This document shows, one piece after another, positions 12,693 through 25,460 of a stretch of DNA of 64,000 bases (positions are counted from its first letter, which is position 1; each line of letters opens with the position of its first letter). The position numbers and the translations under genes are program-made. The stretch covers positions 14,570,001 through 14,634,000 of the forward strand of contig JBITNC010000002.1 of assembly GCA_050084985.1 (NCBI GenBank), read 5' to 3'. The stretch is from Nageia nagi. Taxonomy: Eukaryota; Pinophyta. The notes under the pieces are model-generated. The model was not told the DNA's origin. It was given only the letters and a program-made list of their open reading frames with translations, and searched no databases.

Positions 12693-15600
12693 GGATTTGA
12701 TACTAAAAATAAACTTCACTTGATTAAACTTCACTTGATTTAAACCCCTGGATCCTCTCTCCTTTTTTCAAAGACTCTACAAATCATAATAGGCATGTGT
12801 GTTCTCATCAAGAGCATGAACTATAATATTCCTTGAATCTCTATTATAAAGAAAAAAATATAATAGCTAAAATACATGTCGGAAGTAGAAAAAAGTGAGT
12901 ACTTGTACTCTTTTGCTTTTGCTTCACCATAGAGCTTATAAGCACATTTGCACAACTATCCTTCTAGACTTTGGAGACTAGAGTGATGTTCATGGAATCA
13001 TGAATCATTGTCTCATTACTCAAAGATCATCGATGCTTATCGAATTGCTCTAGTAGCTCTATTGATGGTCATAAATGCACTTAATTCTCCTCTAGTTGGT
13101 AGTTTCTAGTTGGCACATAAAGAGTACACACAAAATACTACCAAGTCACCAAACTCGCATAGAGCACAGTCTCCTACACTACACTCGACTCCTAATATAA
13201 CCCATAAGGAATTCAGATAGTTTTCTCATTAAAAAATCATAAACTTACCAAAATACCACTATAAGCTCATGAAATTAGGAAAATATCTTTCCATCTTTAG
13301 AAATTACATAAATACTTCATAAAATTACTAAAATAATCTTCAATCTTTTCAAAAAATTTAAAAGATTAAAAGTATTTATGTAATTTATGAAATTATAAGA
13401 TTTTCATAATTTCATAAATTTATAGGGGTATGTTTGAAAGTTTCCACATAGTTTCGGGTATGAAAATAATCAATTCATTATCTATGATATTTGGGAAAAC
13501 AAATTTACCACGAAAAATATTTTAAAACTTTAAAAACTTGTGTTCAATAATTGTAGCCATCAAGGGAAAGAAGAGATGTAAAAATGTGGTAGCAACCTTG
13601 TGCATTGAATTTCAAAATTGAGAGACTTAAAAGGGCCATTATTAATCAGCGTATGCGTTGTACAAAGTTGAAATTTCTTATGACTTCGATGCATTACGTA
13701 CAATATCAGATGTGTCAAAGCTATAAGAAATGGAGGTGAATATACTACCACAAAATTACCCCCTTCGAACACCTGATATTGTCATTTTAGTATGATTACT
13801 TAAACATGGGACTGATTTTTTTTTTTTTTTTGGACTAATTTAATTTTAAGATAATAAATGAAAATTAAACTTATGGTATATTATTGATTGAGATGGATGA
13901 ATTTTCTATCCTTTAATTGGGGTATTTTTGAAAATGTTTAATGTTTTTTTTTTATAATTAAAAAAAAAATAATTTTTATCGAATTAAATTTAAAGTTGAA
14001 AAGATTAAAAATTTCAATTCTTGTTGATCATATGATTCATTAATTTATTTTATCTTAATTAATATTATGTATTATATATATTAAACATATCTAAAGTGTA
14101 TTTAAGGAAGTTCAACATTTTATTTGAAACATATGATTTTTATCATCTAACTTACATTTAATATGTTCTTTTATATTCTATAATTTATCGTATTTTTTTT
14201 ATAATTTGACATCATATGATATTATTCATTATCCAAGGTATTTATAATTTACTTATTGACTTAACAAGGTTTTATTTCCATTAAGAAAATTGCCTTATTA
14301 AAGTAGACTACTATTTTATAAAGTTTAATGTCAAGTTCAATTTATACTTTTTTAAGCGTAAATGAAAGAGATATAACAAGCTTATAAGGAATATAGATTT
14401 AGGTCTATAAAGGCTATGGAATAAAATTTAAAGAACACCTTCATATTCATTGCAAAATACTATAACATTCATGTAGGTTCAATACATTTCATGAGTATGT
14501 TATCTCTAAGTTACTAACAAAAGTCCTCCTTGATATATTTTATACACTTATTTTTACTTCTCTCATTATGTTTTATATTGGTATATCTTATCCTTAAATG
14601 ACTGAATTTCAGGTTAATTCCTGCAAAATACCTTGATATATATGAGGTATGTGTGTGCTCAAATTTGTGAATAAGTTCTATTTGTGGCCTATATATTGGT
14701 ACATAATTTCTTACATGATATTTCACATACAAATTTTGGGGTGATGTGTGTAGCCAATAGATCATTTTTTATCATTCAAAATCCTCAATGTAGGTTTTGT
14801 TTATTCTAAATTCTTATTTTGGAAATAAGAAAGAAATATAAGATGAAAGTCAATAATTTTTTTTTCTATATATTTAAGCCTTAGAAAAAGTTTTGATACC
14901 TCTTAATATGAACTTACAAGATGATTAATATTTGATTCTAGAAATCAAGAAAGGTAAGCCAAAGGTGAAGGGGCAATTACAGTGCGAAGCTCATGAAGGG
15001 TGTTGGGAAGGTGGTTGGAGGAAAATACTTGTAGAATATATTTTTGCAATTGTGTGTTATGGAGACTTGCTTCAGTGCAGCACTTAGTTATAGTTATCCT
15101 TTATTGATGAGGGTTATTGATTTTTACCCTTTTTCAAAGTTGATCAAGGGAGGGTACATCAAAGTTATTACATCCATTTCTTGTCATCACCTATCAAAAG
15201 TCATTTTTCCCATCATTGACATGCATCTCTAAAGTGAGTCTTTCATTTTCTTGAATCAAATTGATTTCACCCGTCAAATGGTAAGGGGCTATTTTTTTGG
15301 GGTTTTGATCTGTAATAATATTTTACTACATACAAATTGTTTAAATTTTACCTTGTTATCTCATGTAGAAAAGAAATAGATTTCCATATGTAGTAGCAAA
15401 ATAAAAGAACAAGGAAAATATATACACCATAAAAGATTTTACCTCAAAGCTCTCTTTTATTCTATGGAGTTGTACCAATTTCTCCTCTCTATCTCACTGG
15501 TTACAACACTTAGTATTTTTCTCATGATGTCTCTTTACTCATTTTCCTCCCGAGACTAGAAAAAGTTTGACTTAAGAAAAATAATATTGACTAGCATTCC

Positions 15601-17640
15601 TTTTATAATTTTAAGGAAGCTAGCCAACAAAAAAATGTAGTTATAGCAATTGACCAGCATTACACCACATAGAGATAATTTTGGTTATGACCATCAACCA
15701 ATACAAACACTATTTTTTGATACCCAATATTTCCATCTACCTACATCTCAAATTTGGGCTCAATTGGTTGAGCCAATATTCTAGAATTGGCTTTTGAATA
15801 CAAATAAACAAGTTCTCTGGAAATACAGACTTGCAAATATTCTTAACCCAATAATAGGCCAAAACACTATTAAAATAATAACAAACACCTTAGAAAATAT
15901 TCAAATATTGCATAAATCAAATAACAGGGTGAATCTAGCCTTATTGCGCCACTTGGAGGCTTGTAAATCCTCAAAGAAATAGCTTGGCCTCCAAAATGCC
16001 CCTCACACTAATAGGCCTCCAAAACACCTCCATTTCATTAAACAAATGCAAACATCAAAATGCAATAACTTTTGATCACAAAGTAGGTTTTATAAATTGT
16101 AAAAAGTTTCAAAAAGAGGATGATGATCTCTACAATATGATGTAATAAAATTAACAAAAAGAAGAACTTGAAAAAATATTTTTTTTTTGCCTTTTGTATT
16201 TTTTAACAAGGTTCATTTTAAGAGCCCCTCCACGAAACTCCTTTAGAAAATATTTGGTGAATCTAGATCAAATATTTTTTGAAAATATTGATGATTTTTA
16301 GAAATTTTTGGAAAATAATAGCAATTTTTAGAAATTTTTTAAAAATATTGGTAATTCAACTCAAAAAAATAATTTTTTTTTGTAAAATTTTGGCTAGTTG
16401 GACTTTTTTAAAATTTCCAAAAATAGCCATTTCCAATGTTGAAGATCCTTAAAATTCACTTATTGATGAATATTCATGGCTAAAATGAACCCTATTTTAA
16501 TAAAAAAAAATCCAAACTTTGAAAACATATTTCTCACACATACGAGATTGGATTTACGCATCATTTGAATCGATGAAATCATCATGAAGAGATATTCATT
16601 ATGGAATACTTATTATGTTAAAATGAGATGATCTAATTTTGGATCAGATTTGCATTAGAAGGGTTGATTAAAAAATTTCCCATTAGGGTCTTTTTTTAAT
16701 TAAATTATAATAAGTATTACACTTGTAGGCTATAATGGATGTGATAGTCGAGTGATGAGTCATATGCATCAATTTCCACCTAAAAATCCTCCATTAATTG
16801 GTACACTGCAAGAATTTTATCCACCACCAAACTCATTTAATCCTAATCCTTAGTTCTTGAGTCTCCACTTCAAATTCTACTATGTAGCCTCCGTAATTCT
16901 AAGTGCCTAACTTTGAAGAATGTAGAAGGAAAATAGGAGTTTTTAGTATGAATACAAACCCTTCTCATTTCAATCCATCCTAAACTCGGTGTACCATAAA
17001 TATCTCTACTGGTGAGAATTTGAATATGATGTTCCATTGCTTTACTTTTGATCCTTGGATTAGCCATTTATCTTGGTGATTATTTTTAGTGTTTGTGAAA
17101 ACATCCCAATCATTCTCTATGAAAACAAGGTTGATGTGATGAATTTTCAAGTGAAATAAAAGAAAGTTACTTTTCATAGAAATAAAAATCTTTAGTATTA
17201 GAAGATGTTTGCTAAAAGAAACTACAATTTTAAGAAGCCTTTCCTTTATCTTGCAAGAAAGCTTTCTAGGTGAGTTTTTTTGGGTAGTGCATAGCAGTTT
17301 AGAGCCAAAGTTAATTACAATATTTAAATTCTCTAGACAATATTTGAAGTATTTACTATAGAAATATTTATATTTGTTATAGTATAAAGCTTAATGTTTA
17401 TATATATCCATAGGGATCCTAACCTTGATTTTGTTGAGTCACCAACCCTTGCTCCACCTAAGGTTCAAATTGATATCCTTACGCAATAATAGTAAGTGTT
17501 ATGTTATTTTAAGTGTTAAATTTTTTTTCCTAAATTTATCATCTTTTGAAATTTTTAGCATTTTTTATGTTGAGTTTTTCTTCAAATAAATATGAGGAGA
17601 AAGATCTGATACCTCTTTTTATGTGGGCATATACATAAAG
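12693..17640. other. Unassigned AT-rich intergenic DNA
   Basis: Only short open frames are present (the longest are 83 codons at 14514-14765 and 70 codons at 13560-13772, both minus), with no motif I recognise. There are poly-T runs at 13818-13833 and tandem AT-rich stretches at 16270-16360. No LTR partner, tRNA or transposase signal was seen. Confidence 0.55.
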
Positions 17641-17695
17641 TTAGGTTCACCAAAAGTGGACATAGGTGGGTTGATTGGTAAGTTTGAAAGAAATG

Positions 17696-17841
17696 GGATC
17701 CTATTTTATATAAAATAGGATCCTATTTAGCTTCAAGTTCCTGAACCAAAAATAAAATTGGGATCCCAATTTTTAAATCATTATCATGTTATGGTTTGGG
17801 AACTTGATATAATCAAGATCCCTTTTTATAAAATAGTATCC
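17696..17841. repeat. Foldback structure of nested palindromes
   Basis: A perfect 28-bp palindrome (17696-17723, GGATCC ends) and a perfect 20-bp palindrome (17754-17773, centre GGGATCCC) sit inside two further inverted arms. CAAGTTCCTGAACCA (17734-17748) faces 17792-17806 with two mismatches, and GGATCCTATTTTATA (17696-17710) faces 17827-17841 with one mismatch. The whole could fold as a cruciform or long hairpin. This is MITE- or foldback-like, but no flanking duplication was identified. Confidence 0.75.
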
Positions 17842-17902
17842 TAATTTGTTTAAAATAGGGTCCTATTTTAAAAAAATTAATATCAAATTAATAAATGATA
17901 TC

Positions 17903-17983
17903 AAACCTAAACCCTATAACTAAACCTTAAACCCTATACCATAAACTCTATATCTTAAACCGTATATCCTAAACCCTAAACAA
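17903..17983. repeat. Degenerate telomere-like repeat (AAACCCT type)
   Basis: About ten loosely spaced AAACCCTA, AAACCTTA or AAACTCTA blocks, the C-rich strand of the plant telomere repeat TTTAGGG, separated by TATA-type spacers. It is too worn and short to be a working telomere and fits an interstitial relic. Confidence 0.65.
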
Positions 17984-19690
17984 GAGAGGGTAATGATATT
18001 AGAATACTCACTAAATTAAACATAACAGAGGAATGGGAGGTGGAAGTGGTGGAGCTATTAGAGGAATACAGTTCATACATATATTGTATGTAATTGGTGT
18101 TATATTCAACTATATGAAAATGTTAATAGGTGGATTGTAGAGCAATGACGATGGAGAAAAATATGAAGGATAAAGAATTAACAAAGATGCATATATGGAC
18201 ATGAAAATGGGAATAGGCATCTAGGGCTTGTGAAAAAATGGAGTGAATTCTTGTACATAGGGATTCAACATTCCTACATAATTGAGAGAATTCTTCACCA
18301 TCAAGCTTCAAAATTTGTCTTCTACTATCACAATAATCTCAATAGTCTCTCAATAACTCTCATGTAATGTTTTTATGAAATTTTAACATTTGCTTATTCT
18401 TTCACTAGCATAGCATCTCTCCCAATTCCCTCTAAGAAATAGGTGCACAAAAAATTTCACAAAGCTCTCTTTAGGAATTCTCTCTAACCCTTCCATTCTC
18501 CATAAGCCTCCTTTTATAACACTAAGGAGCTTAAAAATGGGTTAAGAGTGGTTACATAAAATAATACCAAACTTGTTATTTTCGCTTTTACACATATGCT
18601 CTCTATGGTTTTCCTGTAGATTTTGAACTTTTTAAATATAGGGTCTTTATTAGTTGGTCACTAGTTTATTTGAATAGTAAATTTCATTTACTATTTAAAA
18701 TACATAATCAAGTATATTTAAACCCATCTAAATATTAACTAATGAATAGATATAACACCATTAATATGCCATTTATGGAGCAAATCCTATATTAGGATTC
18801 CACTTGGCACATCACACACCAACAAGGCATGTTCAACTTTATTTGAACAATGATATCTCTTTATCATGTTTCGTAAGAAACTAACGACTTTTAACTAGCC
18901 AAGCAAGAATTTGGTAGGTTCTCCTAGGTTGTTAGCAATTTGACCTTGAGTGTTTACGAAGGCTATATGGTCGTCTCCTTCCTTTTACATGAAACTCTTT
19001 CTATGGCTAGCAGTAATGGTGATGGGCATGTTTAACCGATGAATTGAATGCAAACATGATTGGGCTTGTCAATTGGCTTTCTCCCTATCGTAGGTGGTTC
19101 TAAGATTAGTCAGCCAACCAATAGGCTTCATATGATTGGTGAGTAGCTTACCTCCCTATCTCAATGAAATCCATGGTGGCTATCATTTGTTAGATTACAT
19201 TGGATGTCAGGCAAGTTCCTAAATACATGGATAGTCTCCACGTATCTCCATGTCAACATTGGTTCTAGCAAGGTGGGATCCTCCTCCTCATTATGAATAT
19301 GGTGGGATGAGAGAGGCTCGATGACTCCCTTTTGACCATTCCTCCATGTGTGTATGATGATCCTCAAAATGTCTAGAGGCTATACTAAACCACTACTAAA
19401 ACCCTTCATGATGATTATCGATGAAATCTTTGGTAGCCAAATGCACATGTGGATTTGACCACTAACTATATACATGACACCTTTGACATCAGGTCCCACC
19501 AATGGGAATTTAAATGCTGTGAATAATTTTATTTACCCTTTGATTTTAAAAATAATAATATTTAATTATTCTTTTTTTCCAAAACTTTATGGAGTGATAT
19601 TTCATGAATGATAACTCCATTTTCTTCATGATTCAAAATGTTGAGATCCTAAAGAAGACAACTTCAATATAAACACATAAATATAGAAAA
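17984..19690. other. Unassigned intergenic DNA
   Basis: Short open frames only (62 codons at 18123-18311 minus, 68 codons at 19161-19367 minus) with no recognised motif. No repeat partner was found in the window. Confidence 0.5.
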
Positions 19691-19699
19691 AGAGGAATC

Positions 19700-20870
19700 T
19701 CATGTTTTCACCTTTTTTCTAATGCATCCAAAAATCCTTTTCAGACCATTTCTTGTAGAAATCCATAGAGGTAAGTTATAATTGATTATAATAATATGCC
19801 AACATGAATAAGTAGATGATTGTTGTCCAAATGGATTGACACCATCCATTACTAAACCCAATTTGATACTCCTAGGTTCAACTAAAAACATTTTCAGGCC
19901 ACTTTATCTCTATATGTTACATTGCTTTACTATTTGCAAGAATGCAAACTACACCATCTTGAATTCTATTTATTGCATGCCAATTCATAAGTTATGCAAG
20001 TGACTTACACTGAAATAATCACATCAACCTAGTAATGATTGGCATAACGAGAACATTCTTTCGAGAAATATTTTTCCCTTTCTTTACTTTTTTTATATCT
20101 AATTGTATCACACTTTAGGCATGTACTCATTTTTTTATATGATCATCTATACAATATGCAATCATTAATATAAGCATGTTATGTTGAATACTCTACCCTT
20201 GTATCCTTCAAAACTATGCATACCTTTCTACATGAAGGAGGGATGACATTGTCATCTAGAAGAACATGTTCATTTAGTAACCTATAGTACCACATAGAGA
20301 AATAAATGTATTATGTTAAATACTAAATAATACAAAAAATATAATACATAAATTATTATAAATTTAAATATTAAAAAATACATTCTTTAGAAGAGTAGTG
20401 AAATTTGTATCTGACCATCCATATTTGGTTTTTAAATTCATGAAAAGAAGGGTCACCGCTAACTTGGATAAGTGTAATCCTTTATATAATTTGGTTTTCC
20501 CAGCATTGTACAAGCTATCATTTTCTAAATCACCATCCTTTGCACCATCATATATATAAGAATTAGATGCATGAACATATGAATCATCCTATCTATTTAC
20601 ATAGAGTGATTCAATAAAATCATTAATTACTTCATCATGATCCACATGAACATCATTATTCTCTCCATTATTATTGGTATATAAATCCATATCTTCATTG
20701 AATGTAGAATCTGGTACAACATTTGGTTCACTCATCCAACATCCATATTCTTCAGGAGTTAAGAGTTGAGTGCATGTAATCACTTCCTCTAAGCCCTACT
20801 TGTATTTCTTTGATGAAAATTGGGTACATAATTCCTTATGCTAGAGTTATCATGTCTATTTATTGCATTA
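19700..20870 (-). pseudogene. CACTA (En/Spm) TNP2-type transposase pseudogene
   Basis: Four blocks in the right order for the tnp2 transposase family are visible on the minus strand. An acidic N-terminal stretch lies at 20589-20783. A block at about 20390-20560 contains LSKL...NLKTKYGWSDTNF. A finger-like block at about 19970-20120 ends IITRL...LMNWHA. The core LGLVMDGVNPFG followed by YSCWHIIIINYNLP is at 19760-19890. In the family these belong to the DDE transposase encoded by autonomous CACTA elements. Stops and frame changes separate the blocks, and the C-terminal half was not found. Terminal CACTA repeats were not located, so the element borders are unknown. The name rests on remembered family motifs. 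Confidence 0.83.
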
Positions 20871-21149
20871 TGATGTATTTGTCAAATTAATTATTATAGA
20901 ACATTAAAATAATTTAGAAAAAAACATAATATTATCATTAAAAATGAACAAGTGTATTGCATAAGTAATAAGTGAACAAGTGTATTACAATAATAGCTCA
21001 TCAATAGGATTTACACAATATTTTTCATTAATAGTTTATGAAAAAATATAACATCTTTTATTAATAGATATTACATGAACAAAAATCAATAAAGATTACA
21101 TTTTAAAGCCTTTGTGGACTTTTTTATTTATGTTTTGCTTTTCTATAAT

Positions 21150-21660
21150 TATAAACCACTAATAGCTTGTCACCATATTTCAAGATAGCTTGCACATGTC
21201 CAATTCAAGTTTTATTAGCATCTTGATAATAAAGTTCATTGCTTCTTGAAGATAGCCTGCATGGCCAAGAAGGTCAAAAATGTATGTATAATTTCATCTT
21301 AGGAATAATGCAATAAGTCACTCATGCCATTAAAGTATTTACAACCCTCATCCACTAGACTTGCATGGTTGCATGCAATAAGAACACATACAAAGGTTAT
21401 GCTTACAAGGTTGGTTACCAAGTGCTTCATCAAACCAAAGAGTTTAATGGCATCTTTACTTTATCCATGAACTACATATCCTCTAATCATTGCATTCACA
21501 ACCATAATAGTTAATGAAAAAAACATTTTCAACTACTCTTTGATGGATGTCCATACTTTTTTCTAAAGCTCCCATGATGGCACATAATAAAAGAATGTTG
21601 GCAAAGGTTGCAAAGTTAGGTTTTACACTTAACAATTGCATGCATGTTTATCATTATTTT
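21150..21660 (-). pseudogene. PPR (PLS/E class) pseudogene fragment 1
   Basis: Minus-strand frames give the C-terminal PPR and E-motif signature: TFVC.L.AC.H..LVDEG.KYFN, then a worn copy of the KMPI..ELDV block. Upstream (21450-21650) lie remains of one more PPR motif. No long open frame survives. PPR proteins bind organellar RNA; nothing here could encode one. Confidence 0.8.
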
Positions 21661-23084
21661 ATATATAAACCCTACCTTAGGATTTAATTTGGATCTTCAC
21701 ACTTTTTTCATTTTAGTGGTTGTGGAAATAAAATGCACACCAAATCAAAAACACAAAAAATATTGTACACACATAGTTTCCTTGGTCTAATCAATGTGGT
21801 ATACATCCAAAAAATAGAAGTCCATTATTATAGATTCCATTTTACAATATCCCTTGTATGATCCTTCTTGCTTCACTCTTTTTTTTATCGAATCCAAATC
21901 ACGTGATCACTTTAGGCTCTCCATTGAATCCCTTTCTTGAAGATGACTTTCTTTTTAATGAAAATCCTTGAGCATAGTTCCATGTCTCTTGTCCCAAGAT
22001 GACATCTTTAGAACTACTCTTTGTGTTTTTTTTTCTTCAATCATGGTGATTATGTCATCCACTTCTTTATCCATGTAAATAATATTTTCCATATTCTTTT
22101 TCTTCTTCTATGGAAGCTTGAAATGCACCTCCAATATTATTCTCATGGTTTTGTTATTTTCAATGGAGTTTACTATAAAATTGAGTTTTCTACGTTTTGT
22201 TATTTTCTATGGAATTTACAATAAAATTGAGTTTTCTACTTTATTTTCAAACCTACACTTACTCACTCCCCTTGGGAGGAAATCCACACTAAAGGACTTA
22301 ACCTTTTCCATACTCAATGCTCCCTTTATAACATTAAAAGACTACAAATTTGGAGTTTATTGTTACATGGTGATAAGATAATATTTGTTATTTTTCCTTC
22401 TTTACAATATGATTTTTCATCCTCTCAACAATAAACTCCCTCATTTGTATTCCTATAGCATTGCATTGGTCTCATATGGTTATATTCTCCTATCTTTTTA
22501 GATTTTGCAAAACTGTCAAAACTACTTTTGGTGTCATTTTGTCATGACCACAACTTCATGACCATAATTCTAAATGTCATGTAATTTGATCTAGCTATTC
22601 TTGGATATATTTATATTAATTGGTCCAAATTTCATGCTTAAACTCCTTATTGTTAGATTTCAACATTGTCATCATGTTGGCCTCCAACATAGATTTGCAC
22701 CTAGCTGCTATCAAAATTGACTGTCATTAATGCAAAATGATAATTTAACATTTTTTAAGTGCTATAACTTTTAATTATTTAATCAAAATGCCTTCAACAT
22801 TTAACCACATGTTAACCATAATACGAGGTACCAATGATTCAAATTTCAAGCTATGAATCAACCCAATTTGCTCTTGTTGAGTCCTTCAAGAGAGCCTTAC
22901 ATGCATATTTTGCATGTTTATATGTAACTCCAAATTTTGAAAAGCTATAACTTACAAACCATAGCTCCATTTTATTTTCCATTTGAAGCATTGGAATCAT
23001 GGAAGAGATCTCTTTAATATGGAAGAGAATAATCAACAAAATTATAAACTTGAAAAATCACCTTTTTATAAGACTCCAAAATCC
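21661..23084. other. Unassigned spacer between PPR relics
   Basis: No PPR similarity seen. It holds a 46-bp tandem duplication (22148-22193 and 22194-22239), which explains the overlapping short plus-strand frames at 22021-22381. Confidence 0.55.
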
Positions 23085-24140
23085 ATTTTAGATCATTCTC
23101 CATGTTTGAAATGATGGAATCTTTTCGCATCCCTCACAACAATGTCCCTTGAAACAATATTATAGATAAATGTATTTGTAGTATGACAATCATTGAATAC
23201 TCAAAGGCTCTTCACAAGTCTAATAACAGTTATGGGGGGAGTGTCTTTAATAACCTAAACACAATTGATAGCTTTTTGCTATGTTAGCAAAGAAGCAATT
23301 ATTTATCATTAGCCTTCATATCATGCAACACATGTATTGTATCTATAATATACCTCCTTTCGTTCATCTCATTTGATAATTTCATTAATTTTCCATATAT
23401 ATCTTGTGTTTATGGGTGTGATTTGTCTCCTATGAGAAAATAATGGACCCTTTTGTCAACTTCAACCAAACTCATTCAAGTGTCTTCTTGATTCCTCTAT
23501 CTTTCATCAATATCCTTATTCTTTGAACATCATCCCAAATGGCCACTTCAACATAAATATTTGAAAGAATAACATAAGATGGAGTATATTTAGGCTCTAA
23601 CCAAAAAGGCTTGTTGTCTCAAATTCCCTTGTAACTACATTCTTATGTGATCTACAACAACTAAAGAAGACACATCCATACATCCCACTCAAGTCTTATG
23701 GGAATCTTGATAATGAAGTTCATATCTTCTTCAAGATAGCTTGCATGACCAAGAAGGTCAAAAATGCATGTATAATGATTTATCTCAAGAATAATGCAAT
23801 AAGAGATACTCCTGTTGTTAAAGTATTTAAAGCTCTCATCCACAATACCTACATGGCTGCATGCAAGTAGAATGCATATAAAGGTCATATTGTTAGAGTT
23901 AGTTCTAAGTGCTTCATTTGATCAAATATTTAAAGGGAATCCTTATTTTATTCATGAACTACATATCCTAAATAATTGAATTCCATGAAACTCTATTTGC
24001 ATCATTCATCTTGTCAAATAATTCTTGGGTCTTGTGTATTCTTCCATATTTTTCATACATGTTTATCAAGACACTCATAAGTATTTTTATCTATAAATAG
24101 TGCAAAATCTACATCAGCCTATAAATAAATTACTCCATAG
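23085..24140 (-). pseudogene. PPR-DYW pseudogene fragment 2
   Basis: Reading leftward on the minus strand: remnant PPR, E motif (23661-23888: TFICILLACSHVGIVDE, NHYTCIFDLLGHA), E+ region, then a DYW deaminase relic (about 23095-23400). In the DYW part the HSE zinc/catalytic motif reads HSK, the first Cys of the C-x-D-C pair is Phe (VFNDCHT), and an Arg codon before it is TGA. RFHHFKHGE follows, but the terminal CSCGDYW is lost. The DYW domain family performs C-to-U editing in plant organelles; this copy lacks key residues and is broken. Confidence 0.87.
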
Positions 24141-24549
24141 AATTTGGGCCCACATATATGATGCAAATATAGGAACATGATAATATAATGATTCCAAATA
24201 AAATAAATACAAAAAATGCTAAAGGTAAGAGAAAAGTACAATTAAGAGTTTCTCTACTCTCTTCATACCTAATTACAAGGTTACTTGTAAATCTTATCTA
24301 ATGATAAAGGAAAGAGAAAAGTACAACTAAGAGTATTAAAAATAAGGCTTTCATAAATACCCCATCAATATATATTTCCATTTACATTCACTTGACAATA
24401 TGATATCAACAATCAACAATAATATATATTCATATAAATATTTAATAACAACACTTTTTGAAATCATGCAATGAAACATGGTTTCCTTTCTACTTGAAAG
24501 CATGCACCATGCCATAATGAAATACTTTAGATCTTCCATTACTTTACAT
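24141..24549. other. Spacer between PPR relics
   Basis: AT-rich, without PPR similarity. The frame at 24351-24581 (minus) is an out-of-frame shadow overlapping the DYW end. Confidence 0.5.
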
Positions 24550-25460
24550 TCACCAATAATCTCCACAAGAATATTCTCCATGTTTGAAATGATGGAATCA
24601 GCTTATATCCCCCACAACAATGGCCCTTGAAATAATATTGGAGATAAACTTGGTTGTAGTATGGAAGTCATTACATACTCAAAGGTTCTTCACAACTCTA
24701 ATAACAATTTCAAGGGGATTATTTAACAACTTGAATGCAATTGATAACTTTTGACTATACTAGGAAAGAAGCAATTCTTTATCATTAGCCTCCACATTAT
24801 GCAACACATGTATTATATTTGGGATATACCTTGTTGCCTTCATCTAACTTGATAATTTCTTCAATTTTCCATAGATATCCTATATTTTTGGTTGTGATTT
24901 GTATCCTATAAGAAAATCCTATACCCTTTTGTAAACTTCAACCCAACTACATACAGGTGTCTTCTTAATTCCTTTATCTTTCATCAATGTCCTTACTCTT
25001 TGGACATCATCCCAACTATCCACTTTACCATAAATATTTGAAAGAAAAACATAAGATAGAGAATATTTATAACCTAACAAAAAATTCTTGTTTCCACAAA
25101 TTTTCCTTACATTTTTGTGTGATATATAAGCACCAAGCAGACACATCCAACTCATGTCTTATGGGCATCTTGAAAATGAAGTTGAAAGCTACTTCAAGAT
25201 AACCTACATGACCAAGAAGGTCAAGAATGCATGTATAATGATTCATATCAAGAATAATGCAATAATATTTTCTTTTGTTGTTAAAGTATTTAAATCCCTC
25301 ATCTACAATACCTGCTTGGCTACATGTAAGTAGAGGACATACAAAGGTCATGTTGTTAGAGTTGGTTATAAGTGCTTCATCTGATCAAAGAGTTAAAGGG
25401 TATCATTGATGTAGTCATAAATTGCATACCCTCAATCATTATATTTAATGAAACTCTATT
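24550..25460 (-). pseudogene. PPR-DYW pseudogene fragment 3, intact DYW end
   Basis: The best-preserved C-terminus of the cluster. The E motif (25067-25351) and the E/E+ block (24919-25155: YVFLSNIYGKVDSWDDVQRVR, KGIKKTPVCSWVEV) overlap in different frames, so one frameshift separates them. The DYW domain follows with stops, ending HGEYSCGDYW and a natural stop at 24550-24552. Order and spacing match the C-terminus of PLS-class DYW proteins. N-terminal PPR motifs are missing or scrambled into the next blocks. Confidence 0.9.

Noticed and set aside
14514-14765. 83-codon minus frame as a small gene
   Set aside because: No motif, no supporting context, and length expected by chance in this AT-rich stretch.
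16870-17177. Two overlapping 65-codon minus frames
   Set aside because: They overlap each other in different frames and show no recognised domain.
17903-17983. A true telomere or chromosome end
   Set aside because: The repeats are few, irregular and interstitial, with ordinary DNA on both sides.
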